This document shows positions 1 through 10,000 of a stretch of 25,399 bases of DNA, piece by piece; positions within the stretch are counted from its first letter, which is position 1, and each line of letters opens with the position of its first letter. The DNA is from Plantago elongata. Lineage: Eukaryota > Streptophyta > Magnoliopsida > Lamiales > Plantaginaceae. Under the pieces are notes generated by a model that saw nothing but the letters and a program-made list of their open reading frames with translations, did no database searches and was not told the origin of the DNA. Both the position numbers and the translations under genes were made by a program. The DNA lies in NCBI GenBank assembly GCA_036897095.1, contig JAYMSP010002237.1, positions 1 through 25,399 on the forward strand, given 5' to 3'.

Positions 1-779
1 TGTATTGCGAAGATTTAATTTTTTACTGTTTTGTTTTTTTTGCATTTAATTCAAAAAAAACTAGAATAATAAAAATAAATGCAAAAATTAAAATTAAATT
101 ATGTCTAATTTGTTTTGCATTTAATTTTATTATTTTATTTTATTTTATTTTGAATTTCAAAATTTTAAATTTTTGCCTTAGTTTTAGATTTTGAATTTCA
201 GAAATGTGGTGGCATGTGAGGTAGAGGTCAATAAATGGTCAAAACATTTGACACGAGCGCCACGTCAGCAAAAAGGACTACAGAAGCTTAAAATTAAAAA
301 CTATGACTAAAGTTCACATGCAACCGAACGTGGTACTGCATGCGCCATTTGGCCCAAACTTTAGGACCAAAAATGTTATTCTCTCCCTCGAACACACTCT
401 GCACACACGACTACTCAATCTTCGCCACAAGCCTCCGGTCTCTCCCCTCCAATTTCTCCGGCACGCTCCTCGCCCCTCCTAATTTCGCTCTTTCAGGTCG
501 TCGTCTCTGTAACCGCTCTCCTCCACTACCACACTCTTAAACTACCACTCACCTCATCAGCTTTGTCCTCTCTCGACCACGGCGATTAGTTACCCACACT
601 CTGCCACAACTACTTTTTCCTGTCCAAAAGTTCCGACTATATTTATGAAGAAATCGCGATCTCCTCCACATCGTATGGAAACCCGAACTCCACTGTAAAG
701 ATTCGCTAGGCAGATTTCTACGTCGACTTGGATCGACTAAGTTCGCATAAATCAATTGATTTCTCAAACTGATATCATA
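1..779. other. AT-rich gene-free DNA, then a GC-richer stretch
   Basis: Bases 1-345 are very AT-rich and include a TTTTA-type simple repeat around 122-155. Bases 345-760 are richer in C on the plus strand and carry short open frames on both strands, none resembling a known protein. This richer part lies just inside the Copia-like LTR end at 780 and may be the untranslated leader of that element read on the minus strand. I see no supported gene here. Confidence 0.5.
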
Positions 780-962
780 TGAAAGTGATGAAAATCAAAT
801 TGTATTGATTGTATTCACATGAGAAAAATACTCCAAATGACAACAAGTGAGTTACAAGAGTTGATGAACTAGTATATATAGTTTCTAGTCAACTAACTCT
901 AACTAACCTACTTGGGTTTGGCTAATCTCAATACTACGTCGCAGTGTATTGTCGTTAGTACA
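780..962 (-). mobile_element. Copia-like LTR fragment, minus orientation
   Basis: Read on the minus strand, the segment opens with TGTACTAAC, holds a TATATATA core-promoter-like run near 873-882, and closes with TTTCA. It is followed at 779-769 by TATGATATCAG, which resembles the initiator-Met tRNA primer-binding site of plant Copia elements (TGGTATCAGAGC). Order and spacing (TG, TATA, CA, primer site) fit a short LTR of about 183 bp. I see no second LTR, no gag or pol coding frame, and no target-site duplication, so this is at best a solo or truncated remnant. The primer site has several mismatches. An ordinary AT-rich segment is the alternative. Confidence 0.4.
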
Positions 963-1340
963 TAATTCAAAGTTTGACAAATGACATAACTAACGATTAA
1001 AAAATAATTTATAAACCCTTTAATAATTCAAATAACTAGAATAACAATTAATTAGAATCTTTTATTTAATTACTTTTAGTAAATGAAAATTTAATAACTA
1101 ATAACTCTCTCCTCTCAAACTACCACCAGCACCACCATCATCTCCAGCCACCACCACCACCATCTCTGGCCAACACCACCACCTCCGATCACCACCGTCA
1201 ACATAGTTATGGTTAATGATTTTTTTAATAGTCTCATGACATTTAATGTATCGGTGTGCTCAACTTCTCACTATTACCGACCTCCACAATTACCAGCTAT
1301 GGCCACTGGCCGCCATTGTTACAGATCCGAATCTGGGTAC
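963..1340. other. Gene-free DNA with CCA-rich simple sequence
   Basis: Bases 1120-1200 are an imperfect CCA/CAC trinucleotide-rich stretch with purines almost absent from every third position. It is flanked by AT-rich DNA. No open frame of note and no recognisable domain. Confidence 0.6.
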
Positions 1341-1568
1341 AATGCTACAACAATATGAAATAATGTTGCAACATCAAGAATTTATTTAGACATTTTCTCC
1401 CATCTAATAATGCTACAATGATATGAAAGAATGCTGCAGTGTCAAGAATTTATTCATACATTTTCCTGTATAATAATGCTACAACGATATGAATGAATGT
1501 TGCAGCGTCATTTGTTTTCAATGACGCACAATGCTGCAACTATATGAACACATGTTGCAACGTCACAA
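1341..1568. repeat. Diverged tandem array, four units of about 55-68 bp
   Basis: Units start at 1341, 1409, 1475 and 1530. Each begins AATGCTACAA or AATGCTGCAA, continues through a conserved ATATGAA about 12 bases in, and then has TGTTGCA or TGCTGCA followed by a variant of CATCAAGAATTTATT or CGTCATTT. Spacing is 68, 66 and 55 bp, and the last unit is partial. Units differ at many positions, so the array is old. No coding content. Confidence 0.75.
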
Positions 1569-1949
1569 TTTAAGATTGTGAATTTACATTACATGAATTT
1601 AGAACGTATATACTTACATTTATGCATTAAATAATATAATATATTAAATTGAATTCATTTATCTATGAAAATAATTATGAAATATATTCATATTCATGTA
1701 AATTTATATTTGATTTAATAAGTTTGAGTAGCAATCGGTCAACTATCTTTAACTTTAACTATAAAGTACTCAACAGGGTTGACTCGAAAATTGTGAGTTA
1801 CATGCGAAATTTTAAGTGTGGCCCCGAACGACTATACAATGAAAATGAAAAAAATTAAATATCATATATGATAAAATATGTATATGCCACAATATAATTT
1901 CAAATACAGTATTAACATTATCTTCCGAATGAAAGCTTCAAATTTTATT

Positions 1950-2260
1950 TTTTTCAATTTTTCAAAGGGCAAAATCTTTATTAATAACTTCTCAACGAGT
2001 CCAATATGCTCCAAACCAACATAAGGAGAATACGAGTGACGATGAAACCAAATACATAAACCAAAACCAGACTAAAAAAGGCTAAACCCAAGCTAATAAT
2101 ACTACTAGCTACTATTTTCAAATAGGCCAGTCTTTGATGAACGCTTAACCAAAACGAAATCAGAACTAAAATATTCCTCTAAGTCTCTACATCACCACCA
2201 CCAATAGCTTGCACCATCCAAATCGTCATAGAAAAAGAGATTATGGAAGATAATTAGATT
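1950..2260 (-). mobile_element. Possible LINE 3' end, minus orientation
   Basis: Read on the minus strand, this stretch is T/G-rich like the 3' untranslated region of plant L1-type LINEs. It has long runs of GGTTTTGG and TTTTTTAGTC type, then TTATTAATAAAGATTTTGCC followed by CTTTG and an A-rich end near 1950-1970. That is how many plant LINE copies finish. There is no matching coding domain upstream on the minus strand and no clean poly(A). A gene-derived 3' UTR fragment is the alternative. Confidence 0.35.
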
Positions 2261-3287
2261 AGAGGAGGTATCGAAGTGAGTAATACTTGTAATTGAAAAT
2301 ATACTTATACTCCAATAATACTAACAGTATCTTGAGGATATATAGAACAAGAACCAGAGATGAAATTAGATGTGATTTGAGAATTCAATCTCTTACTATG
2401 TTTATTTAAGCCGTCATTTTCTTATGAATTTCGACCGTTGTTGATTGCTGAAGCGCAATTCTTTCGCTTCTCCTCTTCTACATTAGTTTCAGAAAATGGA
2501 AAGAATAAAAAAATTAATTAATTGTACTACATATGGGCTATGGCCCTGGACTTGGGACCTATAAAATGTGGGGCCCCATGCGGCTGAACAGTTCGCATGG
2601 GTTCAGGCCGGACCTGCTCTTGAAATATAAAGTAGTAAATTATATAATAAAATTATATAATAAAAAAATAATTATTAGAATTTTAATAAGGACTTTTATG
2701 GAGTTCTTTATTACTGTAGTTTCAAGGTAAGACAGTTGATCGCAAATAATAAAATTCGAAGATTTTTTTTGATGTAGTAAAATAATTTATATTTTGTGAC
2801 AAATAACCATTTCTCATATAATTGATTTACTTGAATATGAATTCCTTCATTCTAAATAAACTTATATTTTTTTTTCCAGATCAAATTAGTAATCTTAAAT
2901 TAAATTGAAGAATGTTAATTATAGTTTACATTTAATACATACATTTTTACAACCTCATTAACAATCTAATTCTAGCATAACAGAAAATCATATATTCACA
3001 CAAAAGTCCCTGTTAAAATTATCTAGTTGCGTATTCACACAAAAGCACGAAGCACATGTATGATATCGTGAAATTGTACAAACAATATGTGAAATTGAAA
3101 ATGTATTTGTGACAACTACACTATTCATTCATTTAGCTTTAAGTACATGCATGAACATGTATGCCTAATTATTTGATTGTATAAGTTACATCCACTTATG
3201 TCAACGACCCTCAAATGTTACGCTACCAACATTTAGGCATGATCGATCGACCAATTAAATTCTTCAAAATAGTTGGACATGTTTAAC
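2261..3287. other. Gene-free AT-rich DNA with one GC-rich islet
   Basis: Mostly AT-rich, with no open frame resembling a protein. Bases 2533-2625 stand out as GC-rich in an AT-rich setting, with GGGCCCCAT and GGCCGGACC. Nothing else identified. Confidence 0.5.
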
Positions 3288-3855
3288 TTAAGAGAAAAAA
3301 TTATAATACACTACAACCTTTTGGCTCACTTTGATTTTACACGGGGACTTTTTTTTTTTTAGAGTCTGTACTAGAACGTTAGAAAAAATGTGCACTAACA
3401 CAAAGGTTAAATGCCGTCCAAAACTTCTGTTAGTGAGGGTAAAAAAATCATTTTTCACACATTTCCCCCATGCCTTATCTGGTTTTCCTTCCTATTCACT
3501 TGATTTTCCTCATATGGTTATTACAATGTCAAATTTCATGTTGTTGTGATTGAAACAATAACTTGAATATTTGTACTTTAAATTGCAAATTTGTACACAA
3601 AGTGTCACTCGACACACCAACCTTTTAAACAAAATTCAATATACACCATAAACTATTCAAAATGAAGAGCAATTGCTACCTAAAACTTTTAATAAAATAC
3701 CATTTTCCACTAACGGTCAAGTTAACACTGTCTAAGTCCAGCGTTGACTTGATATGTTGATTAACGTTCTAGTACTGCAAACTCAAAAAAAAATGTCTCG
3801 GTGTAAAATCAAAGTGAGCCAAAAGGTTTTAGTGAGAAATAAAATTTTCTCTTAA
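3288..3855. mobile_element. Non-autonomous DNA transposon (MITE/foldback) with 94-bp inverted arms
   Basis: The two ends are inverted copies of one another. 3288-3298 pairs perfectly with 3845-3855 (TTAAGAGAAAA). 3309-3342 pairs with 3801-3834 with a single mismatch over 34 bp (CACTA..., containing TTTTGGCTCACTTTG). 3368-3381 pairs perfectly with 3762-3775 (GTACTAGAACGTTA). Both arms are 94 bp and enclose about 380 bp without a transposase-like frame. Either the outer TTAA or the inner CACTA could be the true terminus. I see no convincing target-site duplication with the CACTA boundary, and TTAA is itself palindromic. Superfamily is therefore left open. Confidence 0.75.
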
Positions 3856-4600
3856 TTTAATGATTATTGCGACAATCTACACAATGTATGTTGAACCACT
3901 CTAGTTTGTTAGATCTGTTAGCGTAGTTAACGTTATATAAGTTTAATACATGTCAACAAGTGAAATGTATCAATAAACACAAATAATAACTACAAAATTT
4001 TACCATTTGATCAATCCAATGAAGTAATTAGAGCATTCAAATAATTTCAAAAATGTTGAGATGCGTAATCTCAATCGGTAAATCCTAGAGGTTGGAGGAC
4101 ACATTATCGAGAGTTGTGTTTCAGCTCCAGATCGATTTACAGCTCCCGATCGAGCTGTATTTGGCAGTTTGGTATGGTGGTGAAAATTGATGATTTGGTG
4201 TTGGAAATTGGTGGTTTGGTGTGGAATATGGTGGTGGAGAAAGGTAAAAGTATTTGGGTATTAAATTGTAAGAATTATACTTTTATGGACTAATTTGTAA
4301 TAATTGATTTTTTTAATACCGAAAATCATTTTCAAGAAAATAATTTTCGGAATTTTAAAAATTAAAAAAAAAATAATTCAAAAATGTTGACTTTTGGACC
4401 GTTGACTAACGGAGTCAACTAATATCAGAGAGTTTTAAGAAAAGAGATGGGGTGTTTGTAATTTCACGACTTTCTAGGGAGTTCTATGTAATTAACCCTT
4501 ACTTTTACTTTTATGTATTGTCATTTTGTAAAAATTAATTATATTACTATTATAGTTGACATAAAAATTAATAATAAAGAAAATAATTTTTTTATTTGGT
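3856..4600. other. Gene-free DNA, probably old transposon debris
   Basis: Bases 4100-4160 contain two related motifs, CAGATCGATTTACAGC and CCGATCGAGCTG. Bases 4165-4250 are rich in GGTGGT/TTGGTG. A strong hairpin lies at 4319-4350. Bases 4385-4500 include GTTGACT motifs in both orientations. No open frame of substance. Confidence 0.5.
4319..4350. repeat. 32-bp near-perfect palindrome (hairpin)
   Basis: CCGAAAATCATTTTC at 4319-4333 is followed by the two-base loop AA, then by its inverted complement at 4336-4350 with one mismatched pair (C against A in the eighth to tenth positions of the arm). There is no T-run or gene end beside it, so it is not a terminator. It sits in transposon-like DNA. 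Confidence 0.8.
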
Positions 4601-4790
4601 AATTAAACTAAATCTATACATCCCTGCACTAGGAGACTTACCTTAATTATATACTCCTTTCGTAATTAAACTTAAATCTATACATCCCTGCACCAGGAGA
4701 CTTACCTTAGTTATATACTCATTTCCCAATTAAACTAAATCTATACATCCTGCACTAGGAGACTTACCTTAATTAATATACACTTTTCTG
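4601..4790. repeat. Tandem repeat, three units of 63-64 bp
   Basis: Units start at 4601, 4664 and 4728, each opening AATTAAACT(T)AAATCTATAC and continuing through CATCCCTGCACTAGGAGACT and TACCTTA. Units are about 90% alike, differing by single-base changes and 1-2 base indels (for example CCCTG in units 1 and 2 against CCTG in unit 3). This is much less diverged than the array at 1341, so the amplification is probably younger. Non-coding. Confidence 0.9.
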
Positions 4791-5051
4791 CTATAACCTA
4801 TAAATAAGCTAGTTTCGTCTTTAGCTCCTTCATTCTAAGTTGAATCTGGTAGAGATGATAAATAAAGTGATACAAGTGTACTCCTAAACTCAGCTATCCC
4901 AAAAATCGTTTTATAAAACAGTTTAGGTTCCATTCTTTAAGGGTATTACTTCATAGTCAATTACCAAGTACTGCTGCTCTCACTACTTTTTTTGTGAATT
5001 ATATCAGAGGTCTCGATCGTACTTCTACTCTTCTTGCAAGCATGGCGGTTA

Positions 5052-5107
5052 GTTGTGATGGTTCTTTTCTTCCAGTTAACCGTTGTGACGGTTCTTTTCT
5101 TCCAGTT
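5052..5107 (+). repeat. Short tandem duplication of the DGSF-coding motif
   Basis: A 26-bp block beginning GTTGTGATGGTTCTTTTCTT is present at 5052-5077 and again at 5082-5107 with one substitution (T to C). The offset is 30 bp, so the reading frame is kept, and each copy encodes CDGSFLPV. This is the motif around the first catalytic aspartate of RNase H. A third, diverged version (CDGSFQPS) occurs near 5225. Confidence 0.8.
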
Positions 5108-6318
5108 CATAGTGTCTGTCATTTGAAGCGTATACCTATCAAATGCGAACTTACTCCCACCTCATCTCATAAAGTGTGGTGTAAATAAATGTAAGAAACC
5201 CCGTTCTGGGTTTATAGTAGTGAATGCGATGGTTCTTTCCAGCCTTCCAGGAAACTCGGGGGTTTCGGGTTATACTCCGTGATTGTATTGGACATGCGAT
5301 ATTGGCGAAATCCAATAGGCATTACGAATATCCAAATCCAGAAGTTTTCACGATGCTATTGTGTTGAAACAGGAATTGATTGCTATTCAGGACGGACTTC
5401 GTCTAGCTAGAAGTGTCCAATTTCGGCACATTGAGATACAATCCGATTCCTATTAATATGATTGGAGGTGAAGCACGGTGCCCTAAATTTTGTCTTCAAG
5501 TCCTTCGTGAGATACAAATGGAAATTCCGTTCTTCAAGTCTGTCGTATTTTTGTTCGTTTATAGAGAATCCAACAGAGCAGCGGATTTATTATCCAAATT
5601 GTGGTGTGATGAAGATGAGGTATGCATGGATGCATATTCGTTGCCAGAAGTGCTTCTGAAGACTGTTGTAGAAGATTTTTATGGCTGGTTAGTTCATCGG
5701 AAGTAAATCTGTTCAGTGTGTTCTATTGGCGAGGAGTCTTTATTGCATGTCTTCAGAGATTGCGACTTTGCTTGGCTTTATTGGGCACTCTCTGCCTTGC
5801 CGTATTCTACTCTACACAATGGAAGCCCCATGTTGCAGATTGGATTCGGTTCGAACCAAGTTAGAGATAAGGAAGGGTTCGAGTTTTTTGTTACGTCTTG
5901 CTGGAGTATTTGGTTTCAGCGTAACAAGGTGTTTCACAATAACAAAAGGCAGGAGGCAACAGAGACACTATCTTTCGTGCAGCAGTTCCATGCGCAGTAC
6001 AAGGAGGCGAAATTGATCTATAGCAGCCCGTGACCTCCTGAGCAATGGCAGCTGATCAGATGGATTCCACCAAGTCCAGGTGTTATCAAAATCAATTACG
6101 ATGCTACAGTCAGGTTGTCACAGCACTTCTCTAGTATCAGAGCAGTAGCAAATTGGCTCATGCACGTAGTTCAGTTTCTTTCAGTTTTACCAAGAGAGAT
6201 GGAAACAAATTGGCTCATGCTTTAGCCAACTGCATTCAGTCCGTTGTCTGGTTTCACTGAATTCCAGTGGCTATGTAATCACTCCATGATTTATGATGAA
6301 TGAAATCCTTTTGACCTC

Positions 6319-6341
6319 AAAAAAAAAAAAAAAAAAAAAAA
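6319..6341 (+). other. Poly(A) tail of the LINE remnant
   Basis: Twenty-three consecutive A residues follow TGAATGAAATCCTTTTGACC and TC. This is the typical 3' terminus of plant L1-type LINE copies and fixes both the orientation and the right boundary of the remnant. Confidence 0.8.
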
Positions 6342-7035
6342 TTTGATGGTTTTTAATTTGGTTAATAATCTTGCATATCAAAATCAAATAGTGTTTACTT
6401 TTTGCATTTCGTTTCGATTAATTCAAAGCTTGAAACTATCGCACAGCAAAATAATACTCCGATCCCTTAATCCCAAAGCAATGTTCACATTCTTTCATTT
6501 CGTAACAAATGTTTATTTACTCTTAAACACAACGATTAATGTGTTCATTTAGGTCGGAAGCTCAAGTCACCTTTATCGTTTCAATAAAAACTTCTGAACA
6601 CAAATCGGTATCGTAGTATGAAAAAATAGACAAATCTACACGGATGATAGATTTTGACAAAAAAATAAATTTGACATCTGTTTGTATTAAGATGGACAAA
6701 TGAAGTATGATCAACTTGGATGGGGGCATAGGGAGGAACTCTTTTTGTCCCAAAAAAAAAAAAAAAAAAACTACAACCAATAAGATTATCACCAAATTTA
6801 ATTCAAGCACTGTGAGGACTGAGGAGATATCTCAGATGAAACAAGAACCATCGATCATCAAAGGTTACCGAGAGTATATGAATTGATGTAAATAAAACGA
6901 AACAACACTAAAAGCTCCTACATAATTTATTCACATGATAAAAGAATAATTAGGAACAAGATTCCACAATTGTGAAAGTCCACTCAGCTACAAGAAAGAA
7001 AATCGAGATGATGACTTTATATTACCATACAACAG
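6342..7035. other. Gene-free DNA and 3' flank of the metacaspase gene
   Basis: No gene identified. A second A-run of 19 residues lies at 6752-6770 without a recognisable element to its left. Bases 6900-7035 are the likely 3' untranslated region of the minus-strand metacaspase gene. Confidence 0.5.
6926..6931 (-). promoter_or_regulatory. Candidate polyadenylation signal of the metacaspase gene
   Basis: On the minus strand this reads AATAAA, 105 bases past the metacaspase stop codon at 7036-7038. The distance suits a plant near-upstream element. Plant signals are loose, so the actual cleavage site is not fixed by this. Confidence 0.5.
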
Positions 7036-10000
7036 TTACAAGGAGAATGGCTTCGAGTACACATCAAAAGGTTGAAAAGAAGTCAGCTGCGGTTCCTGGT
7101 ATAAGAACAACAATTGAAAGGGTGTCAGAAGAGGTAATCCTCAACATGTTTACTTGGATCAGAGAAAATAAAATGACACAGTAGTCCTGAGAAAATTGAC
7201 CAAAACACTTGTATAATCTCGGGAAGTACATATGCAGTTTTTCCATTTTGGTCCAATACTCTGACATTTGTTTGATAATAGAAATATCAAGACGATTTTC
7301 ACATAGTATCATAGTATACTATATAAACTAACGTAGTGTCTCTTTGTCCATAGTGAAGTATCTGGATTAATGCTCCTCTATATTCCAAGAATTATACCTT
7401 ATCAAAGCAATAATATAAGACTATGTATCAATTTAAGTACAACCCATGGTAGGACCTATCCAGATTTCAGTTGCATCTCTTCTAGCACTTAACATTAAAT
7501 TGGAGCTTAAGAGGTTAGATCTTTTGTTCTCTCTCAAAGCACAAGCCAGTGAGCTAAAGAGGAACAAATATTGTTTCAGAAAGAGAGGAACTCTAGAGTA
7601 CATCCTTAGTTGGTAAAAGTGTAAGTTTCACATTATTATCTTAAGATGAAAACAGTACCTGACTGAAGCCACCAGCAGAGAGACTGCCTCCTGATACAAG
7701 CATACTAAGAAGTGATGTGACCATACCGCCCCCAATATCAGGAACTGAACTCCCAGATCCCCCAGCATCTCGAATTGCCGTACGCATTGCTGTTAGAACA
7801 CCCCCATATGTTGTTACAGGATTACGTTCAATAGCTTGAATAAAACAGAATGTCATGGCACCGGTTGAAGTGATTTTAGATAGAGCCTGTTCAAAAGATA
7901 AAAATGATGTCAGCTTATTTTATATTTCCGCATCTAAAAGAAATGAAATGTCAACGTTTTATGACTTTATCGACTTATCAGAACATACCGATGTGTCAGC
8001 AGAGGTTTGATTATCATCACAACCACTGAAGGAAAAGACTTCACCACCATTTGGACCTTTCCATACACCAGATCGAGGGCGATGGTCCTCCCATGTATAC
8101 TGTCCACTCCTATTTTCAAAAGTGGCCATGTTATATAACAAAAGGAGGTGGTTCATAAAGAACTCCTATATATTATTTGAGTAGGAAACAATCACAGAGA
8201 AATCAGCAATTCTATTTATTTGCAGTCGTTACAGTATTATCATTGTGCATGTGTCATAACCCTAAAAAGCAAAACTTGAAGCAGATCCTATTAGAAAGAA
8301 AGTAAATCAGACTATCGATCTCTACAACATAAGAACTCATACATCTAGCTTTTTGGGTCCACAAATTCACATGCTTCGTTATAAGAAGCTTTGTAATTTT
8401 GCATTCACCTTTACATTTATTCTTTTCCAGATGACGGATTGTGAATAAGAACTAATTCGAGATTATGAGATATAGAATAATGGGGGAAACACATATACGT
8501 TCATGGGCTATGGCTTGACAAACGCATTGGACAAAATGAAAATATGGCCAATAAGCATCCATTACCGAAACATGGAAACCTCAACCTCAACAGCCACAAA
8601 TCATGAGTAATTCTTTTTCAATTCTAGGCTGTACTTTTCCTTTTTCGAGCTCTTTATATTTTTGGCTCACTTGGATAGGAGTTACATAGATGCGTTAAAA
8701 AAACACAACATACGTGCAGATAAAGTGAACACAAGTACTCAAATATTCACACGGGACAAGTGCAAGTAGAGACACATCATAGTTCAAAAAAGCTCAACAC
8801 ATGTTGTAAATAGGAAGTAAAACATGCACGACAAAACAGGTTTCAAGTCTGTGGTAGCAAAATGCAGTTCAATTTATGTGTGTCAGCATGTGCAAACTTA
8901 ATAACTCGTCATTTGTGCATACTTGGAAATAGCGCGAGATGATTATATATTTTTATATTCTCTCTTACTTTTGCATTTGGTTTTATGAGAAAGATAATCA
9001 TCACATAGATTTCAATAATGAATACCTGCTCATTCTACAGAGAAAGGGCAAATCTAGCACTGTTCCACTATGGCAGGCATCAATTATGGCATGGAGCTTC
9101 ACACCAGCCGGTATAGGCCTGACGATGGATGTATTAATTTCATCATCCACAATCATGCCCTGTGTTTCAAAGTCGAGCGGACACAATGTTTCATCATATC
9201 CATCAATTTCATCTCCATTGTAATTTCTCTGTCGTGAACCATGACCAGAGTAATGAAACACCAAAGAGTCTCCAGGTTGACATCCTTGTACAAGCCAGTA
9301 CATTGCCATGCGAATATTATGTTTTGTTGGAATTCGGAATGGATCAGTTTCTTCTTCTGCAAAATAAGCAACCAAAAGAAAGTCAACATCTATACTATAT
9401 GGCTTATGGAAAAAAATGCACAGAGTTGCTGATTGTCACGAGCAGTCGCATACACTTAGACTATATATTGGTAATATTTTTCTGTTTTTTTAATCTACTG
9501 TAATGTAGTAATGTGGTATCACATCGTCGTGTCTCCAATTGCACACACTACTTGCACAAAAATGGTTAATTTTATTACCTATCGTAAACCTTGTGCTGAT
9601 CGAATTATAATCATGAACAGCGGTTATCACGAGCCATGACTCCAATAGTTGTTACACACTTGTCTCGAATCTCGACTACTACAATCTACATAACTAGAAA
9701 CTAGAATTAAACATGGAAGGCAGCTGATGAATCTTTTACATCTACAGTATTTCTCTTAGAAACTTCATCTACATTCTGGCAGCTTCCTCTATCATCACAG
9801 AATGATCATGTCGTAGTGCCTCCAATTGCACAAAAATGGTTAATTTCATTACATATCGCAAACCTTGTGCTGATCGAATTATAATCATGAACAAGGCATT
9901 AGATGCAGTAATCATGAGTTATGACTACGATTAACGTTACACACTTGTCACGAGTCTCGACTACTACGATTTACGTAACTGGAAACTTAGAATCAAACTT

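Larger units (their letters stand above)
4990..6341 (+). mobile_element. Decayed L1-type LINE 3' region with RNase H and zf-RVT fragments and poly(A) tail
   Basis: Three protein-like blocks survive in broken frames. First, an RNase H-like block: CDGSF motifs at about 5056, 5086 and 5228, then QELIAI and EIQSDS (5370-5450, ended by a stop at 5454), then after a frameshift YRESNRAADLLSKL within 5563-5604, matching the D-E-D-D layout of plant RNase H domains. Second, a zinc-knuckle reverse-transcriptase block (zf-RVT), with CSVC, EESLLHVFRDC and SCWSIWFQRNKVF between 5707 and 5945. Third, the start (WIPPSPGVIKINYD, 6061-6102) and end (GNKLAHALANC, 6201-6233) of a second RNase H domain with its middle missing. 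The copy finishes with TTTTGACCTC and 23 A residues. No intact reverse transcriptase is present. It cannot be autonomous. Confidence 0.8.

Noticed and set aside
340-767. Open frames on both strands in the GC-richer block
   Set aside because: No similarity to a known domain; Arg/Ser/Pro bias follows base composition. More likely an untranslated leader of an old retroelement.
2160-2260. Minus-strand GGTGGTGGTGATG run as a possible regulatory repeat
   Set aside because: Short and imperfect; it lies in the probable LINE 3' region and needs no further explanation.
4994-5188. 64-residue plus-strand frame as an independent small gene
   Set aside because: Its only recognisable part is the duplicated CDGSFLPV, which belongs to the decayed RNase H region.
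6455-6740. Possible third Stowaway-like MITE (CTCCGATCCCTTAATCCC on the left, ATAGGGAGG on the right)
   Set aside because: The ends match each other poorly, there is no clear flanking TA on the right, and the interior gives no inverted pairing.
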